64,000 nucleotides of DNA from Sitta carolinensis (GCA_032173965.1 CM063287.1:12839859-12903858); one strand, 5' to 3'. Positions 1 through 34,892 are shown, numbered from the stretch's first letter. The notes: generated by a model not told the origin, from the sequence alone. Numbers and translations are program-made.

Positions 1-1210
1 TTTTCAGTTCAGGTTAGTGTCTTCTTCCTGCACAGAGTTCCAGTTTAGTAAAATGTGTCTCTTGACATTGTCCTTCTTGAAAAGGAAGGGAGGTAAAGAA
101 GAAAGGGGCAGAGAAAAAAGGGAAAGAGAAACATAAAGGATCTATTATGATCCTTAAGAACAGATGATATCTTATAAATGTAGCATAAAAATACATTTTT
201 GAGAAAACGCCCATCTGGGTCTTGGTGGAGTCAGTGGAACAGAATCAGTGCACACCCACAAGACAAATTTCCTTCTGCATTAAAACCCCAGTGAACTTTT
301 ATTGATCCCTCAGCAAACTATAAGAACATATTTACTGCTATGAAGACCAAAATTTCTTGCATTTTGTGGGACATTACTCAGTCAAGTGACCTGCAAAGAA
401 ACAAAAATTAGTGGTTTATGGCCAGCACAATCAGCAGATCATTTGGCTGTCAGGCCAATTGCTCACACCCAAGCAGAGCAAAATTGGTGGTGCTTTCAGT
501 GGAAAGGCATGTTTAGCCATGCCAGCATTCCTTAGTTTTGAATTTCTTTACAGTGCCACTGTGGATCTCAGAATACCTGCATGACACTGCTGAGACACAG
601 TTATGCCTCCCTGGGAGAACCACGGGTCAGCCTGGCTCAAGAGGCACAGAGCTCACGAGCCCAGTGCTGCTCATCCCTTTGTAGGTTTTTGTAAGGGACA
701 GTGAGGTTTTATAGCCACTGGCCATGCTGAGCACACAGTGTGGGAGCACCTGCAGCCCTGGTAAAAAGAGCTTGCCTCCTGTTAGGGAGGAAGTTTCCCC
801 TGTGTTCTCTTTCCACAAAGGTGAGAACATCTTTAAGACTCAGATTTTTGCTTCTGATTCAATTAATTGGTTTTAACCTACTTCTTGTGAGCAGTAGTAT
901 CTTAGAGGGAGCTGGAAAATGTTCTTTGCTCGGAATCGAGATGTTGAACCATCAGCTTTCTGCAGAGAACTGCAGGAGGCTCAGACTCCTTCAGAGCAGG
1001 TAGTTCAGTTAGAGCTTGGGGGTCTGTGACTCTCAGGGAGAGAGGCTGCTGCCAGGAGAGAAGCAGTGACTGCTGGCTGCCAGGCCTCACTGGTTTGGAG
1101 CATGGCAGGAGCCCCAAACCTCTGTTCCTCTCAGAGCCATGATATTCTTAATCCACTGCTTGGCAGCACCCGTTTCAGAGACAGGTAGCCTCCTGTTGAA
1201 GCTTCCTCAG

Positions 1211-1556
1211 TTTGATAAGGGAGACCTTATTGATCTCTCCACCTACCTGGAAGGAGGTTGTAGTGAGCTGGGAGTTTTTCTCTTCTCCCTGGTGTCAAGT
1301 GAAAGGATAAAAGGAAATGGCCTTAACATGTGCCAGATTGGATATTAGCAAAAATTTCTTCACTGAAAGTGTTGTCAAGCATTGGAACAGGCTACCCAGG
1401 GAAGTGCTGGAGTCACCATCCCTGAAGGTACTTAGAAAACTTTTAGATGTGACACTTAGTGCCATATTAGTGGTAGACTTGGTAGTGCTGAGTTAGTGGT
1501 TGGACTTGATGATTTTAAAGGTCACTTCAAACCTAAAAGATTCTACAACTCTATGT
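1211..1556 (+). mobile_element. CR1 LINE 3' end, 5'-truncated and diverged
   Basis: The segment reads through the typical CR1 3' region: GGAGGTTGTAGTGAGCTGGG, GGATATTAGCAAAAATTTCT, TCAAGCATTGGAACAGGCTA, CCCAGGGAAGTGCTGG, ACTTGATGATTTTAAAGGTC. It finishes with a degraded form of the ATTCTATG terminal repeat (ATTCTACAACTCTATG). It is sense-oriented in the host intron, and only the end of the element is present. The 5' limit is approximate. It carries no intact reverse transcriptase. Confidence 0.9.
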
Positions 1557-2471
1557 TGTAGTGATTATCACTATAGTCGATGGTGGTCAGTTGACTGTGA
1601 CTGAACTAAGACCCACAGTGCAAAAAAAGCCCATGGTCTGAGGTAAATCAGTTTAATAAGTGAGAAAAACAAAAACAAGCCACAAAAAATCAAAATTCAA
1701 GTAATACAAAGTTGACCACTCACCCAGTACAGCAGTATAGTACCAGATGCAGTGACTGTCAGAACTGATATGATTTTGCTTTACCTCCTAATTGTTGGCA
1801 AAGAGAATTCCCTTCTCCAGAAGTTACCCCACTGTCACTGCATTTCCTTCCACAGGCACTGTGCTCAGGCTTGCACAGGCATGTGAGATTTACTGAAGAG
1901 GTTGCTCCTGTTAAGAAATTGTAGCCAGAGCTCCCTCAGTTGTTTGTAGAACAAGGAGATGCTGTGTTTGTAAGATCACAACTATCAGCCCTGTTTTACG
2001 ATTTTTACGAGCATTAATGGAACAAGGTTTGGGGATTGAAGGAGAAAATGGAATATGAAAAGGAAAATGAAAAGAGGCTGTGAGGAAAGCATGTCATTTC
2101 TAAATGAATGCTCTGTGCAGAGGAATTGAATCTTTTCACAGCTGAAAATGGATCTTAAATCTGATGCCTTAGCTTGTTTCAGCCTCTGTAATGAAATAGA
2201 GTTTTCCTAATACCCTGTGACCTGAATTTCTCCCTGCTTTATGGGTGCTATTCCTTGATGTACAAACCTGTATTTTCTCAAGTCAGCATTTGATGATGGA
2301 TGTCAAAATACAGGTCATGTATTATGCATATAGCATTACCGATTTAAGGTGTTTACTTGTCAAGTTGGAGAATTTCAAAAATGTCACATTCACTGAATCT
2401 GCACAGCTGTCACTTGTAGTTTTTCATGCCTTTAAATGAAAGTTCTGATAAAGCAGGTTAGTTTCTTGCAC

Positions 2472-2480
2472 TTTTTTTTT

Positions 2481-2513
<33 letters not shown>

Positions 2514-2515
2514 TT
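2472..2515 (+). repeat. T/G homopolymer-rich run
   Basis: T-rich sequence with GTTTT units is followed by a G10 run. This is low complexity. Confidence 0.9.
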
Positions 2516-4581
2516 ATATTTTCTCTTCTGGAGGAAAAAAATAGCCCGTGTATGGAAATTACTTAGTGACTTGGAAGCAGGAATGTGTCTTGAAGGTGTT
2601 CGATGGTTTGTGACTCAAAACATAAGCAGGCAAAATCCCCAAATATACCAGTTTTCCTGAAAGAATTCCAAGATTTTTATATATCTTAAAAGTAAATTTC
2701 TAGAAGTGTCTGAATTAAGTATGAGTGAGGAAATTAAATTATCAGATACTTCTCACGTCTGTCAAGACAGGCAGATGAAAAATACGAAGGCATGAGTCTA
2801 TTTTTCATTCAAGGAGAAAACACAATCCCTTTAACATGCTTCCTGCATTTCAGACTGAATGCACTATGTGTGCAGTGTGCAATTACAGAGCTTCTGACAG
2901 TCTGTGTCTAACAAAAATGCCACATTTACTTCAATCTTCTGACACCACGCCAGGAAGACAAATATTCTGAGGTTAGAGAGGTGACTACAAATGGCCTTCG
3001 ATGGAGAGTGTGCGTGTCTGTGTGTGTGTGCACATTGCACTGAAGGGGAGGCAAGAAAAACTTGCACATTTAGATGAGTTACACTAACTTGCTTGTTTTA
3101 CCTGATAGAGAAATTCTGCTGTGCTCCTACCATCTGAAGGGCCTGATTCACTAGAAGGTGGTTTAAGTGGTGCATCCTGAGATGGAAGGAGAAAGACTTC
3201 AGGAAAAAAGAGAGAAGCAGAGCCTCTAGGGATACTCCCAGCAGTACCATCCCTAGAGTGCATGAGAACAAGATTAGTTTTATTTACCCCTAGATAAGTG
3301 AGCATGAAAAGTCTTTCTGTTCCCATTTTGACTTGTAGTTCAGCAGAGGACCCAACTGGGCCTGCCATCTTTACTGCTCAAGGAGTCTGCTGCTATCTGA
3401 GCTTTTTCTAATGTGACAAAGGACCTATCTTGCATCTCCTAAAAGAATGCATCCCGTAACAGAATACAAGACTTAAAAACTGGATCCTGCTGCAGAAGAA
3501 GGTGTGACACTAGCACCCACCTGTCCTCACATAGCATTTCCTCCCTTTGGAGTCCCACTTTAGTTTTTCTGCTCTTGTGAGAGTGTCAGGGTCACCTGTA
3601 ACTTATGAGGTGGTGACTGAAGGACCTCTGTCAGTCTCAGTTGTTGACCCTGAAGTAAACATTCAAAGAGCCAAAACAGCTCTCAGTCATAGTGCCAGAT
3701 ACGAGGAAACATCTGCAAACTGAAACTGGCTGGGACTACCCCTCACTGTCACCAAGCTGGTCTTCTTGAGTTCAGCATAACAGGTGGTGTGTGACTGGCT
3801 GTTAACATTTCCGATTGCATCCAAGAAATCTGCTTTCTAAAGATTTTCTATCCACTGGTAATGTTATAAAGAATTTTTCTGCTGACTTAGGTTTCTCTAT
3901 GACAATGTTTTTGTCTTGCAATCCTGTTGAAGAAATCATATCCACTACTTTTCTCCTGAGGAATTTCTTCACAGACTTTTCACTCCCTTTTTAAGCTATC
4001 CTGTAAAATCACCATGTTGCATCTAGTTTTCTTGTGATAGTCAGAATGAAATTCATACCGGTACCTTCTGCAGAGCTAAGGAAGTCTCTTCCCAGTGATT
4101 CTATTTTTTTTACCTGAATATTCTCTGTGTGATACACACAAAACATAAGGATAGATGAATAAAAAGAGAAAATTAAATCCCAGATCTAGTGATCCTTGTA
4201 GTTCAGGGGCAGTTTGAGAGTGATGTAATTATCACTGGAAGAGAACTGTAAGTCCTTAAGACAATACAAAACTAGTATGATATGCCAACAACTACAATTT
4301 AGTTTAGAGGTTTCCTGGTTTGTAAATTGGTCCCCAAATTGAAGAAGGCTAAGGTAGATAATATCATGTAATTTTCCTCTGAATTCAGTAAAAGGTGAAT
4401 GTATCAATGAATTTAATGGAGCAAAACAATTACTCAAGAAGATAGATAGAATTTAAGTCAGGAATTAATTTGGCTGTGATTACTTGAGAAAAAGTATCTG
4501 GAGAATTCAGAACTAGTGACAAAGGACCAAAAGTCTGCCCCTGGATGTCAGGTGTGAAGTCAAAGAATTTGGGGATAATAT

Positions 4582-4601
4582 GGGGGGGGGGGGGGGGGGG
4601 G
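4582..4601 (+). repeat. G20 homopolymer
   Basis: Twenty consecutive G's interrupt AT-rich intron. Length is prone to sequencing error. Confidence 0.9.
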
Positions 4602-4916
4602 AAGCACCTTTATTTTAAAAAGTGTGGCTTAAAGTAAGCTTGGTTCAATTTTATTCATAGCGAGCAAATATTTGTCTAAAAATGCTGCCTTGACGTTGGT
4701 CTGTATGAAACCATAAAGTCACTTTGTAGTTACACCATCACTTCTGCAATGACATTAAATGAGCATTCCCATGTTTTCTTATAGCTTTAATGGACAAGAG
4801 GGATGGAATGCATTAGTCTCAGTGGTGAATTTTCAGTCCTGCTGTTGCATGGGCTTTTGTATAACTACCTATTTTTCAGTACTTACTACAAACTCCAGAA
4901 GGTTTTGCCTGGGTAT

Positions 4917-4960
4917 TGTGGTGGTGTGCTTTTTCAAGTTTTAAAAAGCACACCACCACA
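4917..4960. repeat. Perfect 18-bp inverted repeat with 8-nt loop (hairpin)
   Basis: TGTGGTGGTGTGCTTTTT (4917-4934) is exactly complementary in inverted orientation to AAAAAGCACACCACCACA (4943-4960), with the loop CAAGTTTT between. GGGTATT flanks both sides (4911-4917 and 4961-4967). The hairpin lies in the intron about 640 nt before exon 5601. Confidence 0.95.
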
Positions 4961-5520
4961 GGGTATTTTTTGTTTAATTTAAAAAAATTAAAAAAGGATA
5001 AAATCACTCAATGTCAAGAACGCCATTTCAAATTGTAGAGAATCTGGCTGAAAACAGTCTTTTTTAAAGGTGAATGTTGCTGGTCTCCAGATTTTCTTTT
5101 TTTCTGTGAGTGGCTTCTAACAGGTTTTTTCTCCCACCTTTGCTTCCTTCATGTTGTCACTCTTTCCAGTTCTTTTCAAGCAATGCTCTCACATACCATT
5201 TGAAATCCTGTGGTTTTTTTCCTTTCATCCTATTTTTTTGTCTTTTAGAATGGGCTCTTCCATCCCAGTATTCCTACAATTGTAACCCTCATGGAAATGC
5301 ATATTATAAACGGTACTCATGAAAAGTACAAAAGCCCTACCCTGTGTGGGTGGTAGTACCCTTGGAAAATAGATAATTTTAAATCTTGATTTCTGATCAA
5401 ACCTAAAACTGGCTAATGAAAGCAGTTTATTTCTCATGGTTGTACTACCATTTACAAGCAGTCCGCTTTAAAATCTTAATTAATTGCTGTTTAAGGAAAG
5501 GTGTTTGATTTGGGATTTTT

Positions 5521-5540
5521 GTGTGTGTGTGTGTGTGTGT
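5521..5540 (+). repeat. (GT)10 dinucleotide repeat upstream of exon 5601
   Basis: Ten GT units end 60 nt before the acceptor of exon 5601-5714. In RNA this is a UG repeat, the kind of site bound by TDP-43 and CELF proteins. Confidence 0.95.
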
Positions 5541-5542
5541 AG

Positions 5543-26935
<21,393 letters not shown>

Positions 26936-27529
26936 CTCCTTCAAGCCAGAACTATTTTTTTAAAGCCTGACAAACTTCATGAATGGTGATGTGACATTTA
27001 TTCCTCTTACTTGCTGAACCACTGATGGAGAAGTTAAGAAGGGCACACTTAATGGGAAAATAAAATAGACAGATCTTTGTTTGTCTGCCTTTAATATTGC
27101 TTCCACGTATTTTGGAAACTATTTCATTTATAAATGAACATAATCAAAACAAGTCATGTATAGCCTCTAGCATTTTAAATTATTTTTATTTATTAGAAAA
27201 AATATATTTTTCTTTCTTTTTTTTTCATTGTTAAGTATTTTCCCTTAAAAAAACGGCATATGTGGCCAGACTCCTAAGAATTAAAAAAAACCCAACAAAC
27301 CCTCAATCTTTGGCTTAAAGGAGAATGATGGTCACAGTTAGAATGATATGTAATTAAGGGAGACAAATGATATATTTACAAAAAGGAAAAAAAGGTCCAA
27401 CTTGTATTTTAGTAAATCAAAAGAAAAAGAAAAAAAAAAAAGAAGAAAAAAACCTACAACACTTCACCAAAATGTTTCTTTATCGGAAGATGTGTATTTT
27501 GTTCAGCATTGACACCAGCTCTTAATAAA
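26936..27529 (+). other. KCNMA1: KCNMA1 proximal 3' UTR
   Basis: The sequence after the VEDEC stop is very AT-rich with A and T runs (for example 27424-27450) and no open frame of note. It is assigned as 3' UTR from position alone. The true end is not determined; a longer UTR is possible. Confidence 0.7.
27524..27529 (+). terminator. Candidate proximal polyadenylation signal AATAAA
   Basis: AATAAA lies about 590 nt after the VEDEC stop, followed by a T/GT-rich stretch (27536-27610). It is a plausible site, but AATAAA is frequent by chance in DNA this AT-rich. Confidence 0.4.
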
Positions 27530-30016
27530 TTGAACTTATTTATTTTCAGAGTTGAAAGTCATATTTTTGTACATGTAACATTCTTCTGAACTCTTCTTTG
27601 TTTTATTAACATATACAGACCATCTCGACTGCCAGATTTGTGCCGGTCCAGCAGCCCTCCGCACTGTCCGGCCCGCGTGCGGTGCCGCACACGAGCGCGC
27701 GCCCCGGGACGTGCTGCGGCACGGGCGAGGGACAGGCACACAGGGGCCCTGCTAGAAACTCTGGCAACTCTGGCAAGGGCACTTCTCTTCCCAGTAGCCA
27801 TCAGCAGTTGGAAGGCCAGCTTGGCAATTATTCTTCTTTTGCCATGTATTACAGTGCTTTAATCCAGAGTGCATAAAACAGTGCGTGGAAGCATAAGTTA
27901 TAAACCATCTCATCTGCCACATTTTGTTGCTTCCTTACTTCAGAAGTGCTGATGGCCTTTCCTTGGTGTGAGATGGTACAAATTCTTCCTGGTATATATA
28001 GAGATTTACTCCAGATCCTTGCACTTTGATGATAGCTCACACCCTGGTAAAGGGCACACTGAATCTCCTTTTGGTGAATTCAGGTCAGGATAAAAATTGG
28101 TTTAGCCTCAGCTCTACAATCTCCCAACGCGTTGTCCTCAGTTAATTCCTACAATAAGCGACATCTTATTTTAGCAGTTGTTTTCTGGTTGTTTTTCTTT
28201 TTTCCCTTTTATTTATTTTTACTTTGCTGGGGCACCACACACAAAAGTACAGTAATAACCAAAACAAAATAATAAAGTGATGAATGTATTTATTATGATA
28301 ACATGCAAAAGGCCTTGGATGGGTGCCTTTTGTGTCAGCAATTTCATAAAGTTTATACAAGCTTTATAGCCATCAGACAAAAATGTGATGTTTCATATCT
28401 GTGCTGCAGTATCTACCCACCCAAGCGTTTATGTTCTAAATGATTTAGTAACTCTCTCTATCTCAAATAAGCAACATCTGACACAATTGTGTGGGGGGAA
28501 AAAAAAGGAAAGGCTGTGCTAATATGGAAACAGAAACCAAAACCACAAAACCAGAGTCATCAGGAAAAGCAGATTTTCATTGTGCAAGTTAACTTTAGGC
28601 TTTGTAATTTCGCAGAAATTGTTAAACACCACAGTTAAACATACCGTGGTATTTTTTTATCATTAGAGAAATATCAGTGAATCAAACAAATACAAAGCAG
28701 ATGATGAATTTATTGTGAAAACAAAGATGTCCACTATATAATCCAACATTTAAGCCAAACTATCTCAGCTTTAATGTTTGTCCACTGGCTGCAGTACAAG
28801 TATAACCACACTAACACCTAATAGGCTTTATTCTGGAGTGACTTCTTGGACTGTGACTGTTGTTACATTTTGTAGAATAGCTATTTAAGGACAATAACAA
28901 AAATTGTTAATACAGTATCTGTAAAATTGGATTGTTTAAAATATTTCACTCTCTTACAGAGTAACAAAACAATATGAGCAGTTTTTATTATTATTTAGAT
29001 CCATGTTTAATGCATTTCACAGTCCCCAAAAGAGAAGATAATTCCAGTGAGTTCTTCCGACATATGCTGCTTCAGCTAGTGACACGTTATAATTTACATC
29101 CAGTTTCTGCATTGGGTCATGTTAAGCCTTTTCTTTGAAGTCTGTGCTCCTTTTTCATTTATGAACTTCATTCACTTGCATACAACCAGAATGAAAAAAG
29201 CTGGTCCTGAGTACAGGAGAATTGTAGAAATTTGTGTTCAACCTCACCAAACACATACGAATTTATTTTTTTTTTTCCTGAGAAGACTGGTATTTACTAT
29301 AGGGGCATAGAACATTATATCTTATATCTTATCATATACAGTGCCACTTCTGAGTGTCCTTCCTTCAGAAGTGAGCATTCACTGGATAAAACCTACTAAT
29401 TAATCAAATACTGCACCCCTACATTGCTGAGGTTTGTGTGCATCTCTGTCCAGTTTAGCTGTCACACCCCAAAATCCCATGCTATTAACTGTTTATAAAT
29501 AAAGGACAAGACCTGAGCACACTCACGAGCTCTTCTGGCACAGGTAGCTTCACATGCAATGGTTGATAGAACAGCACCCATAGAGAGCAAACAAGACAGA
29601 GAGAAACATGGAGTTATGGGTCTACATTTCCCATTTATAGAAAAGCCAAAATCAATGATATTTTCTTACTCCTGTTTTTGATAATAAGACATGCAGGACT
29701 GACATTTGGAGATAAGTTGGAGGAACAGATAGAGAACCTATTTGGGATCTTTGATATTCAGCCATTAAAGTTTGCCAGCATCAATAAATGGATATATGAA
29801 ATTACATCAAAGTTGGGAAACGGCTGGGAAAGGGACCTAGATGAGAGCTGACAGACCACATGGTACCCCTTTCTTGGAAGGCAAAAAGAAAGAAACTTGT
29901 GGAGTGTAGAGGATTTCAGCCTTTTTTTTTTTTTTATTTTTTTTTTTTAATTGCATGCACTACTGATACAGGCTATAGAATGTTTTTTGGTGGCTCACGT
30001 ATTGGATAAATAGTGT

Positions 30017-30125
30017 GGCTGTGTGCGTGTGTTTGCATATGTGCATGTCCACACCTGCACACACATATATATGTGGGTACACACATATATGTATTTGTGG
30101 GTACATACACACACATATGAGTGGG
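30017..30125 (+). repeat. Mixed TG/CA/AT alternating repeat
   Basis: Imperfect GTGTGTGTGC, ACACACATATAT and similar alternating purine-pyrimidine units occur over about 110 bp. Confidence 0.85.
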
Positions 30126-33005
30126 GGTGTGCATGTATTTGATAGAGTCATCACAAGAAGGTGTCATCATTTTTGTTTTCCATGAACTGGGGAGAAGAAA
30201 TGCACTAAGAAGAGACGTGACTTGCAGGGCAGCACATGGAAGAATTGTTTCTGCTATTTCTTCCTGGTTTGGCCAAAACCCAGCCATCCTGGTTTGTTTT
30301 ATGAGAGATGCTCTGGCATTATGCTGCAGAGCCTTCTCTCACTGCTGCAGCTGGGCCATACTCCTGGCCCTCCTCACACCCTGCACTTGTGTGCTCCCAC
30401 ATTGCCAGAACCTCTGCTGGCTGCCCATTTCATGGCTATTATTTGAATTTGTCCCCTGAAGCCCACAAGGGCTAAGAGGAAAGGATAAAACTGTCCTCTG
30501 ATGGATTTGGTGGCAAGTGCCAAGCACAGCAGAAGTTAAGGTATAAAGGAAACTGAAGTATATTCATAGTCTAAATACAAATTTTAACACCTCGATGTGA
30601 TTGTGTAGTTCCTTTTAAAATAAAAAGTATATGATGTATTTGTTATTAGGGAGAAACAAGATGGAAACGTTTCCTTGTACTTTTTAAAAGCATTCTAGAA
30701 CTGTCATAGACATCTTGACACATTGTCTTTCAAATCAGCATTGATGGCCCAACAGTAGGGAACACATGGGACAGAAAGTACAAACCCCTTGGTCTGGGCC
30801 AGGCATGGTCAGCTGGATGTGAAAAGACCTAAATGGCCTCAGCCAAAGGTGGGAAAGGGCAAATGTAGTTTGCAAGCACGGTACAGGAGACACTGCAAAA
30901 ACATCAGCCTTTTATTATAAGGTTGGGTGGTGGTGGATGAGGTTGGCTATTTTTGGCCTGCAAAAGGAATATTTTGCATTTCTTTAATTCCTCCTGTAGG
31001 AGAAGGAAAAGGAGAAAGTACAATAGTGTGTTCTCATTCAGGTTTTGCTGGGAGTGTGTGTCTAAACTGCAGCTAACAACTACTGCAATAATTGGTTGCA
31101 TAAACTGATGGATCAACATACATGTCAAAAACAAAGCAATAATTTACAAATGGCTAATAATATGTGTTTTCACTGCTTGGCCGATCAGCGGCCCATCCAT
31201 AAAAGTGTTAGCAACTCCCCTGGACTAGCTGACTCATATGGGCTCAAACTGAAACACAGAGCAGGTGCTAAAATGGTTTTAAGAAGTGGGTTCCTAAGGG
31301 CTCCTGGCTCCCAATGTATTTAAAATGAACACATATTGAGGTCAATGTGTGTGTGCGTGTATGTATTTATGTTTTGTTTTTACAGCTGTTATCATTGTGA
31401 ATTTCTTTAGCACCAAAAAAAGTGTGTGTCTCACCTTTCATTTCTCGTTTTGAATGTGCTTAAACAAAATAACTGTGTGTGTGAAAGGCGATGAACACGA
31501 CAAAGTGAAAACAGAAGCCTGTTCCAAGTGTTACAGTGGATTAGCCTGGGAATATCTGTCTAAGTCAATGGCAAATGCACAAAAAATTCAGAGGAACAGA
31601 GAAGTCTTTATAATCCATCTGGTTTTTTCCTTTCTGTGCCATATGAACCACTGAAATCCACAACATACAGAAAAGCAGCTTTTTAATTTTAATTAATTTT
31701 TTAAATTATTCTAAAGCTTCTTGAATAATCACAGGCTTAAGGGAATTTTTCTTTTTTAAAGTCATTATATATGCACACCAGGTCTCCTAATATTCCATTT
31801 AGTGTTGTCATGCTGAGCAATAATAGTGGGTGTGGGTTACAGCCCCATCTGAAATACTGGAAGCAATGTAGTAGCTCTCCTGCTGTAGTCACTGCCCAGG
31901 ATGGTATGCGGGCCCAGAGTACTGATAAGTCTGTGCCAGCATTTATCCAAGCTCTGCTTTGGTCAGCAATGGATCTATTCTGCACAGGCTCTCTCTGCTC
32001 TAGAGCATGCAGCCACGTTGGAGCTGTGCAGCCTTGGAGCAGCAGTCTGTATGACCAGGAAAATCCCACTGGAACCAAGAGCAAGGGCTGCTGCTCTGCA
32101 CAGTGGTGTGTCACTGGTAACTGCCAAAGGGAGGAGGGTAAGGAGGATGGAGAAAATATAAAATACAACGAATTTCTTTTATTTACTTTTTTTTTTTTTT
32201 ACTTTTTTTTTATTTTTATTACTTTGGGTCTAATTTAGAGCAATATCTAACTTAGGAAGCTAAACAGTAACGTTGCATCTAATTAGAACCTTTATGATGT
32301 TGAGACGAGGTTTCTTACTGCTTCAATCAATGTATTTTAGAGGAGATCTCTCTAAAGTAAAAAAACCCAACAACCCAGAACACAGCACACAGGCAATTGA
32401 ATACATGTAATAAAACTCATAGATTTTTCAGAAACAAAAAATGTAGCATATGAGGATTTTGTTGACTGGACAATAAGTAGTAGGAGCCAAATAAAAATGT
32501 CAGCAGAAGTTATTTCAAGCAGTTAAAAAAATTCCACTTCTGCCATAGTCCCACAGCTTGGGACACACATGCTTAGCCAATGCAAATACTCTGATCTCTG
32601 GAAAAAATTAAAAAAAAAAAAAATTAGAAAAAAAAGAATTTAACTTTCACATTTCTGGAGTTCAAAACTGATGAAACCATTTTCTTCCTTAGGAAAAAAA
32701 CATACATAAGCAAATATATATATATTTTGTTTCATTTATCTACATTAGTTATAATTTGGAAGTGGAGCTGGTGAGGGGGTACACTGAGAACCAGCTAGGA
32801 TCTTAATTTAAAAGTTCATCAAGAAAAAGGAGTACAACTTCATCACTTTACTTTTAACATAATGGGTTGGTGAGAGAGAACGAATGCTGGTGCTCAGAAA
32901 TGATCTACCTGACTTTGTCATATGTAATATCCAATGAAAAATATATGTCCTGTAAAAAGGGTTTGTACATAACTTGTACATGGTTTCATTTTGTATTTTT
33001 CTCAG

Positions 33006-33011
33006 ATTAAA
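33006..33011 (+). terminator. Candidate distal polyadenylation signal ATTAAA
   Basis: ATTAAA sits downstream of TGTACATA (32964-32971) and a second partial TGTACATG, and is followed by TG/T-rich sequence. The arrangement resembles the end of a long neuronal 3' UTR. This is inference from motifs only. Confidence 0.3.
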
Positions 33012-34700
33012 ATTTATGTATTTGTGTTCTAAAAGAAGGAGATATTGCTGTGTATTCTTTTTTCTCTTCTAGAAAAGTTTGGAATTTGTATCACCAAGTC
33101 ATAAATATTACTGAATTAATGAAACCAACACTACTTATACTTTGACAGAAGACTAACCCAATAGCGTTTCTCTCTTGCTTACACTCCAGAATCAGCTCCT
33201 TGCTAATAATAATATCAGCTTCTATGGAGGATGCTGTGGGTGCTATAAATAATAATTGCACCAGTAACAAATGGCACCTTAACACCAGCTGTGTAGTCAA
33301 ATACGATAAACTCTGGTTTAATTTAGCCATTTTACATGGTTGAATAGAGCATTTCATATCACCTTAACTCTGATAGGTCAGGTTAAGATGGATTGATAAC
33401 TTTGCTAAACAGCCCAAGATTCTCAACTTTCTCATGATGAGTACATTTAAAATTTATCTGCAAACTTTGGATTATGTTTCCATTGCAGGAATTAGGTATC
33501 ATCCTACATGCAACAGTATGGTTTTAGGCTTAAGAAAAAAACAGTCTCCTTTTGCAGTCTGTAACATTGTGTGCATGTGACTGGCATTCTGCTATAAAAT
33601 AACCTTGTCATTAAGATTGACATCATTAATCTTCTGTACAGCAGTATCGCCACAGCAATTTGTAATCAATCACGGTTTGATAAAACTTGCTTGATTCTGA
33701 ATAATAGAAAGGAAAGAAGAGGAGCAGAACTCTGGAAAAAAACTCAGTTAAGCATCTGAGAAACCCCCCAAAAATGCAAATAGTCAACACAAAGAACCCG
33801 ATATAAAATGGTCACACAGATTGCTCTGTAAGAAAATAAGAGTGGTTTTGGGGGAGGAGGAGACCCAATGCATGATGGCATCTGTGCAGGACTATGGAGA
33901 ACTATGTAAGAAACTGGCTCTGCACCAATGCCAGTAAAGCAAACTGGCCCAGCCCTCCCTGAGTTCACTTGCCCAGGCCATCCTTAGCCTCTCTCACTGG
34001 AAAAGGGAGTTTATGTGCAATAAAAATTGTGATGTCTGCCTTCAGCAGTCAGTGAAAGGACTACTCTGTGCCAGTATATCTGTATGCAGATGCCTACTTT
34101 AGATCTTACTCCTTGACCTTATCCCTTCTTGGTGCCAGGCACTAATTAGTAAGCTTGCTTTTTAATTACTGAAGGGGAATGATAAGAGGAAGTGATGGGC
34201 AGTCATACAATGCACCGTGAACAGATACCCATTTTAAGATGGAACTGGCAATTCTTCATTCCGGGTTTGATAATGGGTCTGCTCCCTGCATAAAGTTCCG
34301 TATCACAAAAGAGGCATTTATCCATATATAGACATGTATGGATATATGTGTGTGTATCTGGACATGAATATTTATATCTATACATATATTTCACCACCTA
34401 CTAATATTTCTAGGGTCTTGCCTTCTAGATGGCACCACTTGCTGTCAAAAACACCTAAATCAAACCTGGCCATACAGTAACTAAGGTATGAATCTGTTTT
34501 GTTGTGTATCTACAGCCTTGATACTCATCAGTACAAACTCTAAATTGAACAGAACCCAATGCAGTTCCCCACAAAATTATGTAGTAATCTTAGTTAGCAA
34601 GTACCTGCAGTGAATGAACAGGCTTGTTCACAACTTTTCTGGACCATGAGGCAGTCCTGCTACTCTTCCAAAATAATTCAATTTATTATATCCATTTAAT

Positions 34701-34726
34701 GTTTTGTTTTGTTTTGTTTTGTTTTA
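34701..34726 (+). repeat. (GTTTT)5 repeat
   Basis: Five GTTTT units in a row. Confidence 0.9.
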
Positions 34727-34892
34727 ATTTAGTTTACTTGCAAATATGTGGTTCAAGCTAGGGAGGTGAATCACAAATGTAGCTTTGTGCATTGGAAGAG
34801 TGCCACTGAGGGACAAGGGAACTGTGAGACAAACTTTTGCCTCACAACTCAAAGGCAAGGTCAAGTATTTGCCATAATCTTCTTCAGCTCTT

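Larger units (their letters stand above)
27530..33030 (+). other. Possible distal 3' UTR of KCNMA1 or downstream flank
   Basis: No defensible gene is seen in this 5.5 kb. It holds a CpG-rich patch (27638-27740), a T run at 29922-29949, a CA/TG/AT repeat (30017-30125) and many short open frames on both strands without recognisable similarity. Near the end, 32964-33011 combines a Pumilio-type TGTACATA with a downstream ATTAAA, which could mark a distal transcript end. Confidence 0.4.

Noticed and set aside
31737..32238. Overlapping 143- and 155-codon frames on opposite strands
   Set aside because: Both strands open over the same moderately GC-rich stretch and neither is recognisable; likely stop-poor composition.
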